A DNA stretch of 64,000 nucleotides from Psychromonas antarctica (GCF_022267535.1 NZ_JAHNZV010000008.1:23236-87235); one strand, 5' to 3'; positions 53,434 to 63,176 are shown, counted from the stretch's first letter. Translations and numbers: made by a program. The notes: generated from the letters alone by a model not told the origin.

Positions 53434-53464
53434 AAAAAAGGAGCACTTTAAAGGCTCCTTTTTT
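53434..53464 (+). terminator. metE terminator
   Basis: The stem AAAAAGGAGC/GCTCCTTTTT ends in a T-run. Confidence 0.93.
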
Positions 53465-53798
53465 AGTTAAAAAATATTTAACAACTCTCAAGTAGGATAA
53501 TATTGACCATAACAACGAACCCTTGCTTGAAGAAACAATACCTCTTCATAAATCCCTCTGCGCGCCACCAATTTCATTAGCTAAATCTTTAGTGATTCGG
53601 GCATGTCACCGCTTGAACCAAGGCGCTTTCGCTGATTGCCATGAAGCTTACCCGGATCTGTAAAGGCTGAAGGATAATGCGCCGCGACACAGAAAATCGA
53701 CGTTCTTCATTGAATATCGAATTGTGCTTACTATTTTCACCTAACGCAGCTAATATACTAAATTGCCTTAAGTCATTTATATTGGGATGTATTTATAT
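53465..53798. other. Intergenic region, nothing recognised
   Basis: No coding frame, hairpin or repeat could be supported. Base composition in 53560-53720 is somewhat GC-richer than its surroundings, which may indicate a decayed gene. Confidence 0.4.
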
Positions 53799-54545
53799 AT
53801 GAAAGAAATCGGCAATAAATATTTGCTCTTAATCGTATTGAGTGCTTATACAACGATCACAAAAGCCAATGACGTGCGAATGGCTTTTAGCTTAGATATC
53901 CCCCCTTATATTTTCGAGAAAGATAATAAAGGCATTGAAATAGACATAATTTCTGCCGCTTTGGCCATAAAAGGACACGTACTTAAGCCCCTATATTTTC
54001 CTCTTGGCCGTATCCCCTTAGCCTTTAGAAATAATACTGTAGATGCAGTAATGGGGGATATGGGGGTAGATTTGTCAACGTTTGGTGGCGCTTATGCGGA
54101 GCCTGCCATTATTTATGATAACGTGTTCATTACTTTAATGAAAAATAAGATCGTCATAAAAGAACCCAAAGATTTAGACAACTTGACTGTCGTCTCATTT
54201 CAAGGAGCTGAGAAGCGTTATCCCAAATGGTTAAAAAAAGTAAAAGAAGAAAAGCGATTTTATGGCATTAGTGATCAACTCACTCAGGTAAACTTACTCA
54301 TTTTAGGACGTTATGACGTTGTATTAAGCGATCACTATATTTTCAAATATTCGCTGAGGCAGATGATGCTTATAAAGCATATTCCGCCTATTTACGTCGA
54401 AGAACATAAATTTACCGAAGTTAACCGAAATGACTACCGCCCTGTTTTTAGAGATAACAAGATACGCGATGATTTTAATTTTGGTTTACTACAAATAAAA
54501 AAGACGGGCCTTTATCAAAAAATTTACGATACTTACCTAAACTAA
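53799..54545 (+). CDS. Periplasmic solute-binding-like protein (SBP_bac_3 type)
   Basis: The start at 53799 has GGGATG about nine bases upstream and yields a 248-residue product with a signal peptide (MKEIGNKYLLLIVLSAYTTITKA); the frame could start at 53787. The mature part resembles the amino-acid-binding fold: VRMAFSLDIPPYIFEKDNKGIEIDIISAAL, RNNTVDAVMGDMGV, and a second lobe with LSDHYIFKYSL. No ABC permease or ATPase is adjacent, so it may be an orphan sensor-type or vestigial binding protein. Its stop overlaps the next short ORF as TAATG. Confidence 0.75.
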   Translation: MKEIGNKYLLLIVLSAYTTITKANDVRMAFSLDIPPYIFEKDNKGIEIDIISAALAIKGHVLKPLYFPLGRIPLAFRNNTVDAVMGDMGVDLSTFGGAYAEPAIIYDNVFITLMKNKIVIKEPKDLDNLTVVSFQGAEKRYPKWLKKVKEEKRFYGISDQLTQVNLLILGRYDVVLSDHYIFKYSLRQMMLIKHIPPIYVEEHKFTEVNRNDYRPVFRDNKIRDDFNFGLLQIKKTGLYQKIYDTYLN

Positions 54546-54673
54546 TGTCCGAAGTGAAAGCTCTATCATTAAATATATCCATCGATAATAAAGATATTAA
54601 CTCGCTACTGCTATTGGCAGCATCAAAGATTGCTCTAGAAAGAATCGCGGGTAACTTACAGTTCATCACATAA
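54545..54673 (+). CDS. Possible coupled 42-codon ORF
   Basis: The ATG overlaps the stop of the solute-binding-like gene as TAATG. The peptide (MSEVKALSLNISIDNKDINS...) has no recognised domain. It may be a real small gene, a translated remnant or chance. The remaining gap to tsaD (54674-54893) shows nothing clear. Confidence 0.25.
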   Translation: MSEVKALSLNISIDNKDINSLLLLAASKIALERIAGNLQFIT

Positions 54674-54893
54674 AAAAGAGAAATACAGTCGCTGGTACAA
54701 ATCTATTTTTCGGCGTCACCAGAGAAGAGCCCCTACTTTTTCAATGTAACAAAACGATTACAAATCAGCGCCTTGTTACAACAACAGGAGAAGCGGACAA
54801 GTAAATAAAAGCACTTTTTTTAAACTTGTTTTCAGCACTTTTTAAGTCGATTTTACGGGCAACTTGGGAGGTTGTTTTTACACCATAAAAACA

Positions 54894-55919
54894 TCAAGAC
54901 TTGTCATTAATACTACGTAATTGTTCCAGTGGCCAACGCGGTTTAGCCTGCACAGCTAAGCCCTCAAAATGCCCTGCCTTTAAGCGTTGCAGACCCGCAT
55001 AAGCTATCATGGCACCATTGTCCGTACAAAATTCATTACGCGGGTAAAACACTTGGCCGCCTAACGACTGCATTAATACCGCCAATTGCTCACGTAGCGA
55101 TTTATTCGCACTCACCCCGCCCGCGACAACTAGACGCTTTAATCCCGTTTGCTTTAGCGCTCGTTTACATTTTATAGCGAGCGTATCGATTACGGCATCT
55201 TGAAATGCTAAAGCGATATCAGCTTGCGTTTGCACATCATTGCCCTGCGCATGAATGGTATTTGCAGCGAATGTTTTTAAACCACTAAAACTAAAGTCAA
55301 GCCCAGGTTTAGTGGTCATCGGCCTTGGAAAAATAAATCGTCCAGCGACCCCATTTTCAGCAAGTTTGGCTAAACGAGGGCCACCTGGATAATCCAGCCC
55401 TAATAATTTTGCTGTTTTATCAAAAGCCTCACCCGCTGCGTCATCAATACTTTCACCTAAAACATTGTATTCCCCAATCGCATCCACCTGTACCATTAGC
55501 GTGTGCCCACCAGAGACTAATAGAGCCAAAAAAGGAAATTCAGGGCGTTTCTCCTCCAGCATCGGTGCTAACAGATGACCTTCCATATGATGCACCGCAA
55601 CAGCAGGTTTATTCCATGCAAAGGCTAAACTACGGCCAATACACGCACCAACTAATAACGCGCCGACTAACCCCGGCCCGGCAGTAAACGCAATGCCATC
55701 AATATCTTCCTTGCTGCAGTTTGCCGCAGCTAGCGCTTCTTTAATTAAGGGGATAGTTTTGCGCACATGATCACGCGAAGCAAGCTCAGGAACGACACCA
55801 CCGTAGTCTGCATGTAATGCCACTTGGCTGTATAACTGGTGCGATAACAGCCCTAATTGATCATCATAAATTGCAATGCCTGTTTCATCACATGAAGTCT
55901 CAATACCTAAAATACGCAT
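54894..55919 (-). CDS. tsaD: tRNA N6-threonylcarbamoyladenosine synthase subunit TsaD
   Basis: The 341-residue TsaD (formerly Gcp/YgjD) transfers the threonylcarbamoyl group to A37 of ANN-decoding tRNAs, with TsaB, TsaE and TsaC. ASKHA-fold motifs are [15 protein letters not shown] (5-19), the metal ligands H111 and H115 in [38 protein letters not shown] and the metal Asp in [13 protein letters not shown]. The gene is divergent from rpsU, as in E. coli and relatives. Confidence 0.97.
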   Translation of the reverse strand: MRILGIETSCDETGIAIYDDQLGLLSHQLYSQVALHADYGGVVPELASRDHVRKTIPLIKEALAAANCSKEDIDGIAFTAGPGLVGALLVGACIGRSLAFAWNKPAVAVHHMEGHLLAPMLEEKRPEFPFLALLVSGGHTLMVQVDAIGEYNVLGESIDDAAGEAFDKTAKLLGLDYPGGPRLAKLAENGVAGRFIFPRPMTTKPGLDFSFSGLKTFAANTIHAQGNDVQTQADIALAFQDAVIDTLAIKCKRALKQTGLKRLVVAGGVSANKSLREQLAVLMQSLGGQVFYPRNEFCTDNGAMIAYAGLQRLKAGHFEGLAVQAKPRWPLEQLRSINDKS

Positions 55920-56193
55920 ATGACAAATGTTCCTTTATGAAAATAAATAATAAAATGCACTTAAAAAACGCGCTAGTTTAACGTAAATTGATTATTAACA
56001 GTGTTTTTTTTGTCTGCTTAATTGCAAATAAGCAGAATACACAGACACAATAAATAAAATCTTAAGATCTTTCACTTTTTAATCCGATTTAACACACTAA
56101 TCCTTTACTTTCGGTCCCAAATAGGATTAAAATCTCGCACCATTTTAAATGAACTGGTCAATATACGACCGTAACCATAAAGGTAATAGGCAC

Positions 56194-56409
56194 ATGCCAG
56201 TAATTAAACTTCGTGAAAACGAACCATTTGACGTAGCACTTCGTCGTTTTAAACGCTCTTGCGAAAAAGCAGGTATCTTAGCAGAAACACGTAAACGTGA
56301 ATACTTTGAGAAACCTACTACAGTACGTAAACGCGCTAAAGCAGCTGCTGTTAAACGTCACTTGAAAAAACTTTCTCGTGAAAACGCACGCCGCGTACGC
56401 CTTTACTAA
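56194..56409 (+). CDS. rpsU: Ribosomal protein S21
   Basis: The ATG at 56194 gives the usual 71-residue protein ([21 protein letters not shown]...). A longer frame from 56149 only extends upstream of the true start. It is highly basic, with the S21 core [26 protein letters not shown] and a C-terminal [15 protein letters not shown]21 helps base-pair mRNA leaders to 16S rRNA during initiation. It is the first gene of the macromolecular-synthesis operon. Confidence 0.98.
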   Translation: MPVIKLRENEPFDVALRRFKRSCEKAGILAETRKREYFEKPTTVRKRAKAAAVKRHLKKLSRENARRVRLY

Positions 56410-56429
56410 TTATTTAATAAAGGTTATTT

Positions 56430-56873
56430 ATGTCTTTAAAAGCAAGATTAAAAGAGCAACAAATACTCGCGATGCGAGCCAAGGATAAAGTCCGTTTAGG
56501 CACTATCCGTATGTTACTCGCAGCAATCAAGCAAATTGAAATCGATGATAAAATTGAATTAAATGACGACGGCGTAATGGCTGTTGTTATTAAATCAGTA
56601 AAACAACGTAAAGATTCCATTACTCAATTTGAAAAAGCGAAGCGAATTGATCTTGCTGATATAGAAAAAACAGAACTTGCTATCTTACAGGAGTTTCTCC
56701 CACAACAGCTGACCTCAGATGAAGTGAAAACTTTAATCGAACAGGCCGTTACATCTTCGGGTGCAAACGGAATGAAAGATATGGGCAAGGTAATGGGGTT
56801 ACTGAATAAAGATACTCAAGGACGAGCTGATATGGGTGAAGTCAGCGCGCTTGTAAGAGCGGCTTTAGCTTAA
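56430..56873 (+). CDS. yqeY: YqeY, GatB/YqeY-domain protein
   Basis: This 147-residue protein has the helical GatB/YqeY domain over its full length: LKARLKEQQILAMRAKDKVRLGTIRMLLAAIKQ at the N-terminus and LPQQLTSDEVKTLIEQAV...MKDMGKVMGLLNKD at the C-terminus. In GatB the domain binds tRNA; stand-alone YqeY has no settled role. It lies 20 bp after rpsU and before dnaG, as in Vibrio and Shewanella, though not in E. coli. Confidence 0.95.
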   Translation: MSLKARLKEQQILAMRAKDKVRLGTIRMLLAAIKQIEIDDKIELNDDGVMAVVIKSVKQRKDSITQFEKAKRIDLADIEKTELAILQEFLPQQLTSDEVKTLIEQAVTSSGANGMKDMGKVMGLLNKDTQGRADMGEVSALVRAALA

Positions 56874-56891
56874 ACTAATCTCTCGTTAGAT

Positions 56892-56931
56892 AAAAAGCCC
56901 CATGCTTACTTGTAAGCTTGGGGCTTTTTTG
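56892..56931 (+). terminator. Terminator inside the macromolecular-synthesis operon
   Basis: The long stem AAAAAGCCCC/GGGGCTTTTT with an inner GCTTAC/GTAAGC stem is followed by a T-run, between yqeY and dnaG. In E. coli a leaky terminator at the same place reduces dnaG expression relative to rpsU. Confidence 0.93.
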
Positions 56932-56979
56932 TTTCCTGATCCGACTGCTGACGGATTAATTTAATAAATGGTTTAATAT

Positions 56980-58731
56980 ATGGCTGGACGCATTCCTCGA
57001 AATTTTATTGATGATCTTATCGCGCGCACCGATATTGTCGATTTTATTGATAGCCGTGTAAAATTAAAGAAAAAGGGTAAAGACTATCGTGCTTGCTGCC
57101 CTTTTCATAATGGTAATAATAACTCTTCATTTTCAGTCAGCGCTGACAAGCAGTTTTATCACTGTTTCAATTGTGGCGCTAGCGGCAATGTGCTTACCTT
57201 TATTATGGAATACGATGGTATTGAATTTGTCGATGCTATTGAGACACTCGCCGAACAGCTATCGATAGAAGTGCCTCGAGAAGAAACGGGCACAGGAAAT
57301 TCGCCGCAGAGCGACTATGTAGATAGGAAAGATCTTTATCAATTAATGGCTGATATTACCATTTTCTATCAGCAGCAACTACGTCAGCATAAAAACAGCC
57401 AGCAAGTGATCAATTACCTTAAAGGTCGAGGTCTATCGGGAGAAACCGTTAAACGCTTTAAAATAGGTTATGCTCCCGATGGCTGGGATGAATTGCGTAA
57501 ACGCTTTGCTATTTCTGCTGAATTAGAAAAACAGCTAATCGATACAGGCATGTTAATTGCCAAAGAAAAAAGTGGCAGTTATGATCGTTTCCGCGATCGT
57601 CTTATGTTCCCGATTTACGATCGTCGAGGTCGAGTGATTGGTTTCGGTGGACGGGTGTTGGCCAATGAAGAGCCGAAGTACCTTAATTCGCCAGAGACCC
57701 CTCTTTTCCATAAAGGCAAAGAACTGTACGGCTTATATCAGGTCAAACAAGCCTATAAAGAGATTCCTCGAATTCTAGTCGTTGAGGGGTACATGGATGT
57801 TGTTGCACTTGCACAATTTGATATCGATTATGCAGTCGCATCTTTAGGGACCAGTACAACAGCAGATCATATCCACATTCTATTTCGCCATAGCAGCGAA
57901 GTTGTTTGCTGTTTTGATGGTGATAAAGCGGGTAGAGATGCCGCTTGGAGAGCATTAGAAAATGCGCTTCCCTACATACAAGACGGCCGCACGCTACGAT
58001 TTATGTTCCTGGCGGACGGAGAAGATCCAGATAGCCTAGTACAAAAAGTAGGGAAACAAGACTTTGAGTTATTAATTGAACAAGCACAGCCTCTATCGGA
58101 CTTTCTTTTTCAGCACCTATTATCACAAGTAGACATGGGTAATCGCGACAACAAAGCAAAACTTGCACAATTGGCGATACCACTAATCAGCAAATTGCCG
58201 GAAAGCGTTTTTAGGCAGATGATGAAAGAACGTTTAATTATTTTATTGGGTGTTGATGAAGATGGCTTAAAGAAACTGTTACCCGATGCAAAAAAAATAG
58301 AACAAAAAAACAAAAAACAAAAAGTAACGCCGATGCGTTTGGCTGTTTCACTGTTATTGCAGCATCCGAGTATCGCTTATGGTTTGCCTGAGTTCCCTGA
58401 ATTTAAAGAGCTCAACTTACCCGGCATCACTTTATTGAATTCATTACTTGAAATTTGTCGTATCACCCCCAATATCAACACAGGGGTGTTACTTGAACAT
58501 TGGCGAGAACGACCTGAATATAAACAGCTAACCAAGTTAGCTGCATGGCAAAATGATGTTAATGAAGAAAAGTATGAGGCTGTATTTCTAGATATATTAG
58601 AAAATTTCCTTAATTTACATATCAGCAACAAAATTGAATTTTTAAAACAGAAAGAACGCGCAGGAAGAATTTTAAGCAGTGAAGAGACGCTGCAACTTTT
58701 TTCTCTTCTGCGTGAACAAAAACAAAATTAA
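56980..58731 (+). CDS. dnaG: DNA primase DnaG
   Basis: The 583-residue primase makes RNA primers at the fork. The N-terminal CHC2 zinc domain is present (CCPFHNGNNNSSFSV and HCFNCGASGNVLTFIMEY, residues 40-80). The core has the RNA-polymerase motif PIYDRRGRVIGFGGRVL near 208 and the Toprim motif LVVEGYMDVVALAQ near 266 with FDGDKAGRDAAWRAL near 310. The C-terminal helicase-binding domain is about 150 residues. It is 48 bp from the upstream terminator. Confidence 0.97.
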   Translation: MAGRIPRNFIDDLIARTDIVDFIDSRVKLKKKGKDYRACCPFHNGNNNSSFSVSADKQFYHCFNCGASGNVLTFIMEYDGIEFVDAIETLAEQLSIEVPREETGTGNSPQSDYVDRKDLYQLMADITIFYQQQLRQHKNSQQVINYLKGRGLSGETVKRFKIGYAPDGWDELRKRFAISAELEKQLIDTGMLIAKEKSGSYDRFRDRLMFPIYDRRGRVIGFGGRVLANEEPKYLNSPETPLFHKGKELYGLYQVKQAYKEIPRILVVEGYMDVVALAQFDIDYAVASLGTSTTADHIHILFRHSSEVVCCFDGDKAGRDAAWRALENALPYIQDGRTLRFMFLADGEDPDSLVQKVGKQDFELLIEQAQPLSDFLFQHLLSQVDMGNRDNKAKLAQLAIPLISKLPESVFRQMMKERLIILLGVDEDGLKKLLPDAKKIEQKNKKQKVTPMRLAVSLLLQHPSIAYGLPEFPEFKELNLPGITLLNSLLEICRITPNINTGVLLEHWRERPEYKQLTKLAAWQNDVNEEKYEAVFLDILENFLNLHISNKIEFLKQKERAGRILSSEETLQLFSLLREQKQN

Positions 58732-58737
58732 TGAAAC

Positions 58738-58766
58738 TGGAAAGAGTTACAATATAAGCGTATAAT
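58738..58766 (+). promoter_or_regulatory. Candidate rpoD promoter
   Basis: TGGAAA (58738-58743), a 17-bp spacer and a perfect TATAAT (58761-58766) give a plausible sigma-70 promoter just after the dnaG stop, with a leader of about 55 nt to the rpoD ATG. Confidence 0.5.
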
Positions 58767-58826
58767 TTGGCGCTCGTATTTTTTTCAATGACATCCCTAA
58801 TTCGCAATTTATTTTGGACGGTATCT

Positions 58827-60683
58827 ATGGCTCACACACCTCAGTCACAGCTCAAAGAACTTATTATCAAAGGTAAAGAAAAAGGTTTTTTAACCTACGC
58901 AGAAGTTAATGACCATCTGCCACAAGATATTGTTGAATCTGAACAAATTGAAGATATTGTGCAAATGATTGGCGATATGGGTATCCGTGTTGTAGAAACA
59001 GCACCTGATGATGACGATATGATGCTCGGTGGTGATGACAGTGATTCACCCGATGAAGACGCGGTTGAAGCCGCAGCACAGGTATTAGCAACCGTTGAAT
59101 CAGAAATTGGTCGTACAACGGATCCTGTACGTATGTATATGCGTGAAATGGGCACCGTTGAACTACTAACACGTGAAGGCGAAATTGTTATCGCTAAACG
59201 TATTGAAGAAGGTATCAACGAAGTACAGAACGCAGTCTCGGAGTATCCAGAAACCATCACCGGATTGCTAGATCGATGGGACAGTTATGAAGCCGAAGAG
59301 ATAAAGTTAACTGATTTAATCAGTGGTTTTGTGGATCCGAATGATGAACTAACGCAGGCCGTCAGCGCGACACATATTGGTTCTGAATTGACAGAAACCC
59401 AATTAAAAGATGAAGATAAATCTGACGATGACGATAGCGACGACGACGAAGATGAAGAAGAAGGACCTAAGGGCCCCTGTCCTATAGAGGCAGCTGAAAA
59501 ATTTACTGAACTGCGCAGACTTAATCAAATTGTCGTCGATTCGATCATAAAAAATGGCCGCGCTCATAAAGACACACGCACAGCAATTACTGAACAAGCA
59601 GACTTTTTTAAACAGTTTAAACTAATCCCAAAACAGTTTGATCGTATAGTTAAAGCAATCCGCTCTTCAATGAATGCGGTTCGAGTGCAAGAAAGATTAG
59701 CTTTAAAGATTTGCGTAGAGCAAAACAAAATGCCTAAGAAAGAGTTTATTGCACTTTTCAAAGGTAATGAAACAAATAGAACATGGCTAGACGCAATTCT
59801 TACAAGTGGAACCGATTACGGCAAACGCATTAGTGAGTTTGATGAAGATCTAACCCGTTGTATCCGAAAGATGCTTGCTGTTGAAGAACAAAGTACGTTA
59901 ACTATCAGCAACCTGAAAGAAATAACTCGCAATATGAGCATTGGCGAAGCGAAAGCTCGTCGTGCTAAAAAAGAGATGGTAGAAGCGAACCTACGTCTGG
60001 TTATCTCTATCGCCAAAAAATATACCAACCGTGGTTTACAATTCTTAGATTTAATTCAAGAAGGTAATATCGGCCTAATGAAAGCCGTTGATAAATTTGA
60101 GTACCGTCGTGGTTACAAATTCTCAACTTATGCAACATGGTGGATCCGTCAAGCCATTACTCGCTCAATTGCAGACCAAGCTCGAACAATTCGTATTCCA
60201 GTACATATGATTGAAACGATTAATAAACTTAATCGTATATCACGTCAAATGTTACAGGAAATGGGTCGTGAACCTCAGCCCGAAGAGCTAGCAGAGCGCA
60301 TGATGATGCCGGAAGATAAAGTCCGTAAAGTGCTTAAAATTGCGAAAGAGCCCATCTCAATGGAAACACCGATTGGTGATGATGAAGATTCGCATCTTGG
60401 TGATTTCATTGAAGACACGACCATTGCACTGCCCGTTGACTGTGCGACAAGTGAAAGCCTTAAAAATGCAACCAATGAAGTACTAGAAGGTTTAACCGCA
60501 CGAGAAGCGAAAGTATTACGCATGCGTTTTGGTATTGATATGAATACCGATCATACACTCGAAGAAGTTGGCAAACAGTTTGACGTAACACGTGAACGTA
60601 TTCGTCAAATCGAAGCGAAAGCACTACGTAAACTTCGTCACCCAAGTCGCAGCGAACAATTACGCAGCTTCCTTGACGAATAA
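58827..60683 (+). CDS. rpoD: RNA polymerase sigma factor RpoD (sigma-70)
   Basis: The ATG at 58827 gives 618 residues starting [32 protein letters not shown], matching E. coli RpoD; the frame extends 20 codons further up without matching. Region 1.1 (about 1-90) is acidic, region 1.2 has [19 protein letters not shown], and the non-conserved region contains a very acidic run near residue 200. Regions 2.3-2.4 are [20 protein letters not shown] and region 4.2 is [23 protein letters not shown]. It is the last gene of the operon, followed by a strong terminator. Confidence 0.98.
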   Translation: MAHTPQSQLKELIIKGKEKGFLTYAEVNDHLPQDIVESEQIEDIVQMIGDMGIRVVETAPDDDDMMLGGDDSDSPDEDAVEAAAQVLATVESEIGRTTDPVRMYMREMGTVELLTREGEIVIAKRIEEGINEVQNAVSEYPETITGLLDRWDSYEAEEIKLTDLISGFVDPNDELTQAVSATHIGSELTETQLKDEDKSDDDDSDDDEDEEEGPKGPCPIEAAEKFTELRRLNQIVVDSIIKNGRAHKDTRTAITEQADFFKQFKLIPKQFDRIVKAIRSSMNAVRVQERLALKICVEQNKMPKKEFIALFKGNETNRTWLDAILTSGTDYGKRISEFDEDLTRCIRKMLAVEEQSTLTISNLKEITRNMSIGEAKARRAKKEMVEANLRLVISIAKKYTNRGLQFLDLIQEGNIGLMKAVDKFEYRRGYKFSTYATWWIRQAITRSIADQARTIRIPVHMIETINKLNRISRQMLQEMGREPQPEELAERMMMPEDKVRKVLKIAKEPISMETPIGDDEDSHLGDFIEDTTIALPVDCATSESLKNATNEVLEGLTAREAKVLRMRFGIDMNTDHTLEEVGKQFDVTRERIRQIEAKALRKLRHPSRSEQLRSFLDE

Positions 60684-60702
60684 AGGCGATTAATGATCGG
60701 AG

Positions 60703-60729
60703 AAAAACCCTGCAGATGCAGGGTTTTTC
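60703..60729 (+). terminator. rpoD terminator
   Basis: The stem AAAAACCCTGC/GCAGGGTTTTT has a four-base loop and T-rich end. Confidence 0.93.
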
Positions 60730-60887
60730 TTAAATAGTGATGAATAGCCAAGATAATCAACAAACAACGTAGAATTAATAAGCAAACGCGCTAGATATGC
60801 TAGACAGGGAAATACACAGCTTATATAATCGCACTTCAAATTTACCCTCTTAGCCTTTAGATTAAAGCTTCGCGGATACAAAAATTT

Positions 60888-60964
60888 GGCCCCTTAGCTC
60901 AGTTGGTTAGAGCATACGACTCATAATCGTCAGGTCCCCCGTTCAAGTCGGGGAGGGGCCACCA
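60888..60964 (+). tRNA. ileX: tRNA-Ile (CAU anticodon, lysidine type; ileX)
   Basis: A 77-nt cloverleaf with encoded CCA: acceptor GGCCCCT/AGGGGCC, D arm GCTC/GAGC, anticodon loop CTCATAA and T arm with TTCAAGT. Sequence and position downstream of rpoD match E. coli ileX rather than a tRNA-Met. The CAU anticodon would need TilS to make lysidine for AUA decoding. The top pair of the anticodon stem (27-43) is T-C, leaving four good pairs. The 3' end abuts an integrase gene and is the likely attachment site. Confidence 0.92.
60942..60964. other. Inferred attachment site (attL core) in the tRNA 3' end
   Basis: P4-type integrases usually recombine in the T arm and acceptor 3' half of a tRNA gene. 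The integrase lies 165 bp downstream and no second copy of this sequence is seen up to 64000, so the other junction would be outside the window. Confidence 0.55.
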
Positions 60965-61077
60965 CTTTTTCTTCTTATAACGTCCACAGAAGTCCACCAG
61001 CCCAGCAATACCAACGCTTAAACAGTCATTTAGCGTCTACTAACATCTATCAATATCTTGTAACAACCACGTTTTAA

Positions 61078-61129
61078 TGTACCATCAGATGTACCAACGG
61101 CAAATCATCTCAATTTTTGGTGGTACATC
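61078..61129. promoter_or_regulatory. TGTACCA repeats before the integrase gene (arm-type sites or operator)
   Basis: TGTACCATC near 61078 and GATGTACCA at 61088-61096 are direct copies, and TGGTACATC at 61121-61129 is an inverted copy ending right before the integrase ATG. Such repeats near P4-type integrase genes fit arm-type integrase binding sites that also autoregulate the gene. Confidence 0.5.
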
Positions 61130-62374
61130 ATGGCAAAAACAGTAACTCCTTTAAATAATACTCAGGTAAAACAAGCTAAACCAAAGGAAAAAGAGTACAC
61201 ATTATCCGATGGTGATGGCCTGCAACTGCGAGTAGGCACAAATGGATCGCGGATTTGGATTTTCAAGTACACTCATCCGATCAGTAAAAAGAGAACAAAT
61301 CTTAGCTTTGGAAAGTATCCAGATGTATCAATTGCTCAAGCAAGAGATAAACGAAAAAATGCCAGAGAATTGCTCGCCCAAAAAATAGATCCCAAAATAT
61401 ATAAAGACGAAGCACTGCAACAGCAAAAAGAAGCATTTGAAAATACCTTTGGTGTGCTTGCTGTAAAGTGGCTCGATTTAAAGAAACAACAAGTAAAACC
61501 AGAGACAGCAGAAAAAGCTTATCAGTCACTAACAAAACACATTTTACCGTCATTGCAAAACGTGCCAATCCATTCGATAAAACCAAAACTGATTATTGAT
61601 ATTCTTGAACCTGTAAAAAACAAAGGAAGTCTAGAAACGGTTAAACGCTTATGTCGAATAATTAATGAGATAATGCGCATTGCTATCGCATCAGGACTCA
61701 TTGAAGTCAATTACCTTGCAGATATAACTAAGCTATTCCCTGCCCCTAAAAAAACTAATATGGCTACCCTTGAACCAAGCCGACTACCTGAGCTAATGCA
61801 AGGGCTCCACAGCGCCAATATAACCAGGTTAACTCGATGCCTGATTGAATGGCAACTGCATACAATGACCCGCCCTATCGAAGCCGTAACAGCCCGATGG
61901 GAAGAAATAGATTTAGATAAAAATATTTGGGTTATTCCAGCTGAAAAAATGAAAATGAAGCGATCTCACACCATCCCCTTAACGCCTCAAAGCCTAGCGC
62001 TTCTCAACGTGCTTAAACCAATCAGTGGACATCGAGAGTTCTTGTTCCCTGGTCATAGAGATCCCAGAACACACGCCAATAGCCAAACAGCTAATATGGC
62101 GATAAAAAGAATGGGGTTCGAAGGACAGCTTGTTTCACATGGCTTGAGAGCGCTAGCAAGTACTACCTTAAATGAAGAAGGGTTTGATCCTGATGTGATC
62201 GAGGCCGCGTTAGCACATATCGATAAGAATGAAGTACGAAGAGCCTACAACAGGGCTGAATATATAGATCGCAGACGCGTTCTAATGTGCTGGTGGAGTG
62301 AGCATATTGAAAATGCTTCGACTGGTAACATTTCGATAGCGGGCTTAAGGGGATTGAAGGTTGTTGGTGGCTAA
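61130..62374 (+). CDS. P4-type tyrosine integrase of a genomic island
   Basis: This is a 414-residue integrase. Residues 5-90 are the arm-binding domain (DUF4102-like: LSDGDGLQLRVGTNGSRIWIFKYTHP, LSFGKYPDVSIAQARDKR). Residues 105-200 bind the core site. The catalytic domain has R248 (TMTRPIEAVTARW), a Lys near 275-277 (KMKMKRSHTIPLT), H337 and R340 (SHGLRALASTTLNE), H363 (ALAHIDKNEVRRAYNR) and the probable nucleophile Y373. It appears intact. It lies just after tRNA-Ile2, reading away from it, the standard layout of a tRNA-integrated island. Confidence 0.95.
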   Translation: MAKTVTPLNNTQVKQAKPKEKEYTLSDGDGLQLRVGTNGSRIWIFKYTHPISKKRTNLSFGKYPDVSIAQARDKRKNARELLAQKIDPKIYKDEALQQQKEAFENTFGVLAVKWLDLKKQQVKPETAEKAYQSLTKHILPSLQNVPIHSIKPKLIIDILEPVKNKGSLETVKRLCRIINEIMRIAIASGLIEVNYLADITKLFPAPKKTNMATLEPSRLPELMQGLHSANITRLTRCLIEWQLHTMTRPIEAVTARWEEIDLDKNIWVIPAEKMKMKRSHTIPLTPQSLALLNVLKPISGHREFLFPGHRDPRTHANSQTANMAIKRMGFEGQLVSHGLRALASTTLNEEGFDPDVIEAALAHIDKNEVRRAYNRAEYIDRRRVLMCWWSEHIENASTGNISIAGLRGLKVVGG

Positions 62375-62449
62375 TCCTTCTCGAGCAGACAATGATTTTC
62401 ATTACTATTTGATCACATACATGTTCTTTTTAAAGAATACAGAAAAAAA

Positions 62450-62530
62450 CTGTAATACAATTTGACATACGGAAAGGCATGTAATACATTTTGTAATACG
62501 AAACACGCGTATTACAAAATGACATACAGG
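62450..62530 (+). promoter_or_regulatory. Promoter with a cluster of GTAATAC palindromes
   Basis: TTGACA (62462-62467) and TACATT (62485-62490) with 17-bp spacing form a good promoter. A perfect 13-bp inverted repeat ATTTTGTAATACG/CGTATTACAAAAT spans 62488-62520, starting within the -10 box. Further GTAATAC copies lie near 62452 and 62481, and GACATAC recurs at 62464 and 62521. This looks like a multi-site operator for the RHH-type product of the next gene. AGGAGA precedes the ATG. Confidence 0.6.
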
Positions 62531-62540
62531 AGATATTACC

Positions 62541-63176
62541 ATGTCACTCACAACCCATATTAAGAACCTCATTAATACCCCCTCTGATTCGCAGTTACTT
62601 TCAGTGCGTATCCCTAGCATTACCGTGAACCTTATTGATGAATTAGCTTCAGCACTAGATAAAACACGCTCAGATTTAATAACAACTTTTATTAATGGTG
62701 GAATTGAAGAACTTGAAAAACAACTTTCAGTGACTAGAGCTCAAAATGAATCGCCTGAAATTGAAAACTCCGAACGAACGGACAGTGATGCACGCTATTT
62801 CATGCTCAATACAAACTACAATAATTCTGAAGAAGATCATTACACTATGCTTGAAAATGAAGAAGCATCAGCATTCTACGCACACTGGAAAGAAAACATC
62901 GCTTACTTAAAAGAAAATGATATCGTTTTTCTTTACCAGAGTGGCAATGGTATTTGTGGCTATGGCTTAGCAGACAAAGAACTAATAAAGCGAGACCATG
63001 AAGGTAAAAAGAATCAATGTTACTCAAGAAAACTTAATCAGTTTGTTCGAGCTACCAAACCAATCACAGCAAAGGCTTGTAAAGATGCTACTAAGTCTAA
63101 TTTAAATTTTCGTAACACTATGGTTTCACTGACTAAAGATCAAGGTAAAGCCCTAATTTCCAAGCTTAGTGCTTAA
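62541..63176 (+). CDS. Island protein: ribbon-helix-helix-like N-terminus plus PUA/EVE-like C-terminus
   Basis: I do not recognise this 211-residue protein as a named family. Residues 19-60 (LLSVRIPSITVNLIDELASALDKTRSDLITTFINGGIEELEKQL) have the beta-strand plus two helices of ribbon-helix-helix DNA-binding domains. An acidic linker follows. Residues 108-205 (HWKENIAYLKENDIVFLYQSGNGICGYGLA, then YSRKLNQFVRATKPITAKAC) resemble EVE/PUA-like domains that read modified or specific bases in DNA or RNA. The operator-like array upstream suggests autoregulation. It may be a defence or regulatory protein of the island; function is inference. Confidence 0.7.
   Translation: MSLTTHIKNLINTPSDSQLLSVRIPSITVNLIDELASALDKTRSDLITTFINGGIEELEKQLSVTRAQNESPEIENSERTDSDARYFMLNTNYNNSEEDHYTMLENEEASAFYAHWKENIAYLKENDIVFLYQSGNGICGYGLADKELIKRDHEGKKNQCYSRKLNQFVRATKPITAKACKDATKSNLNFRNTMVSLTKDQGKALISKLSA

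Noticed and set aside
58895..59260. 121-codon minus-strand frame inside rpoD
   Set aside because: Antisense shadow of the conserved rpoD region; serine-rich composition is typical of reverse-strand reading.
60888..60964. tRNA-Met reading of the CAU tRNA
   Set aside because: The acceptor stem and the position after rpoD match tRNA-Ile2 (ileX) rather than elongator or initiator tRNA-Met.
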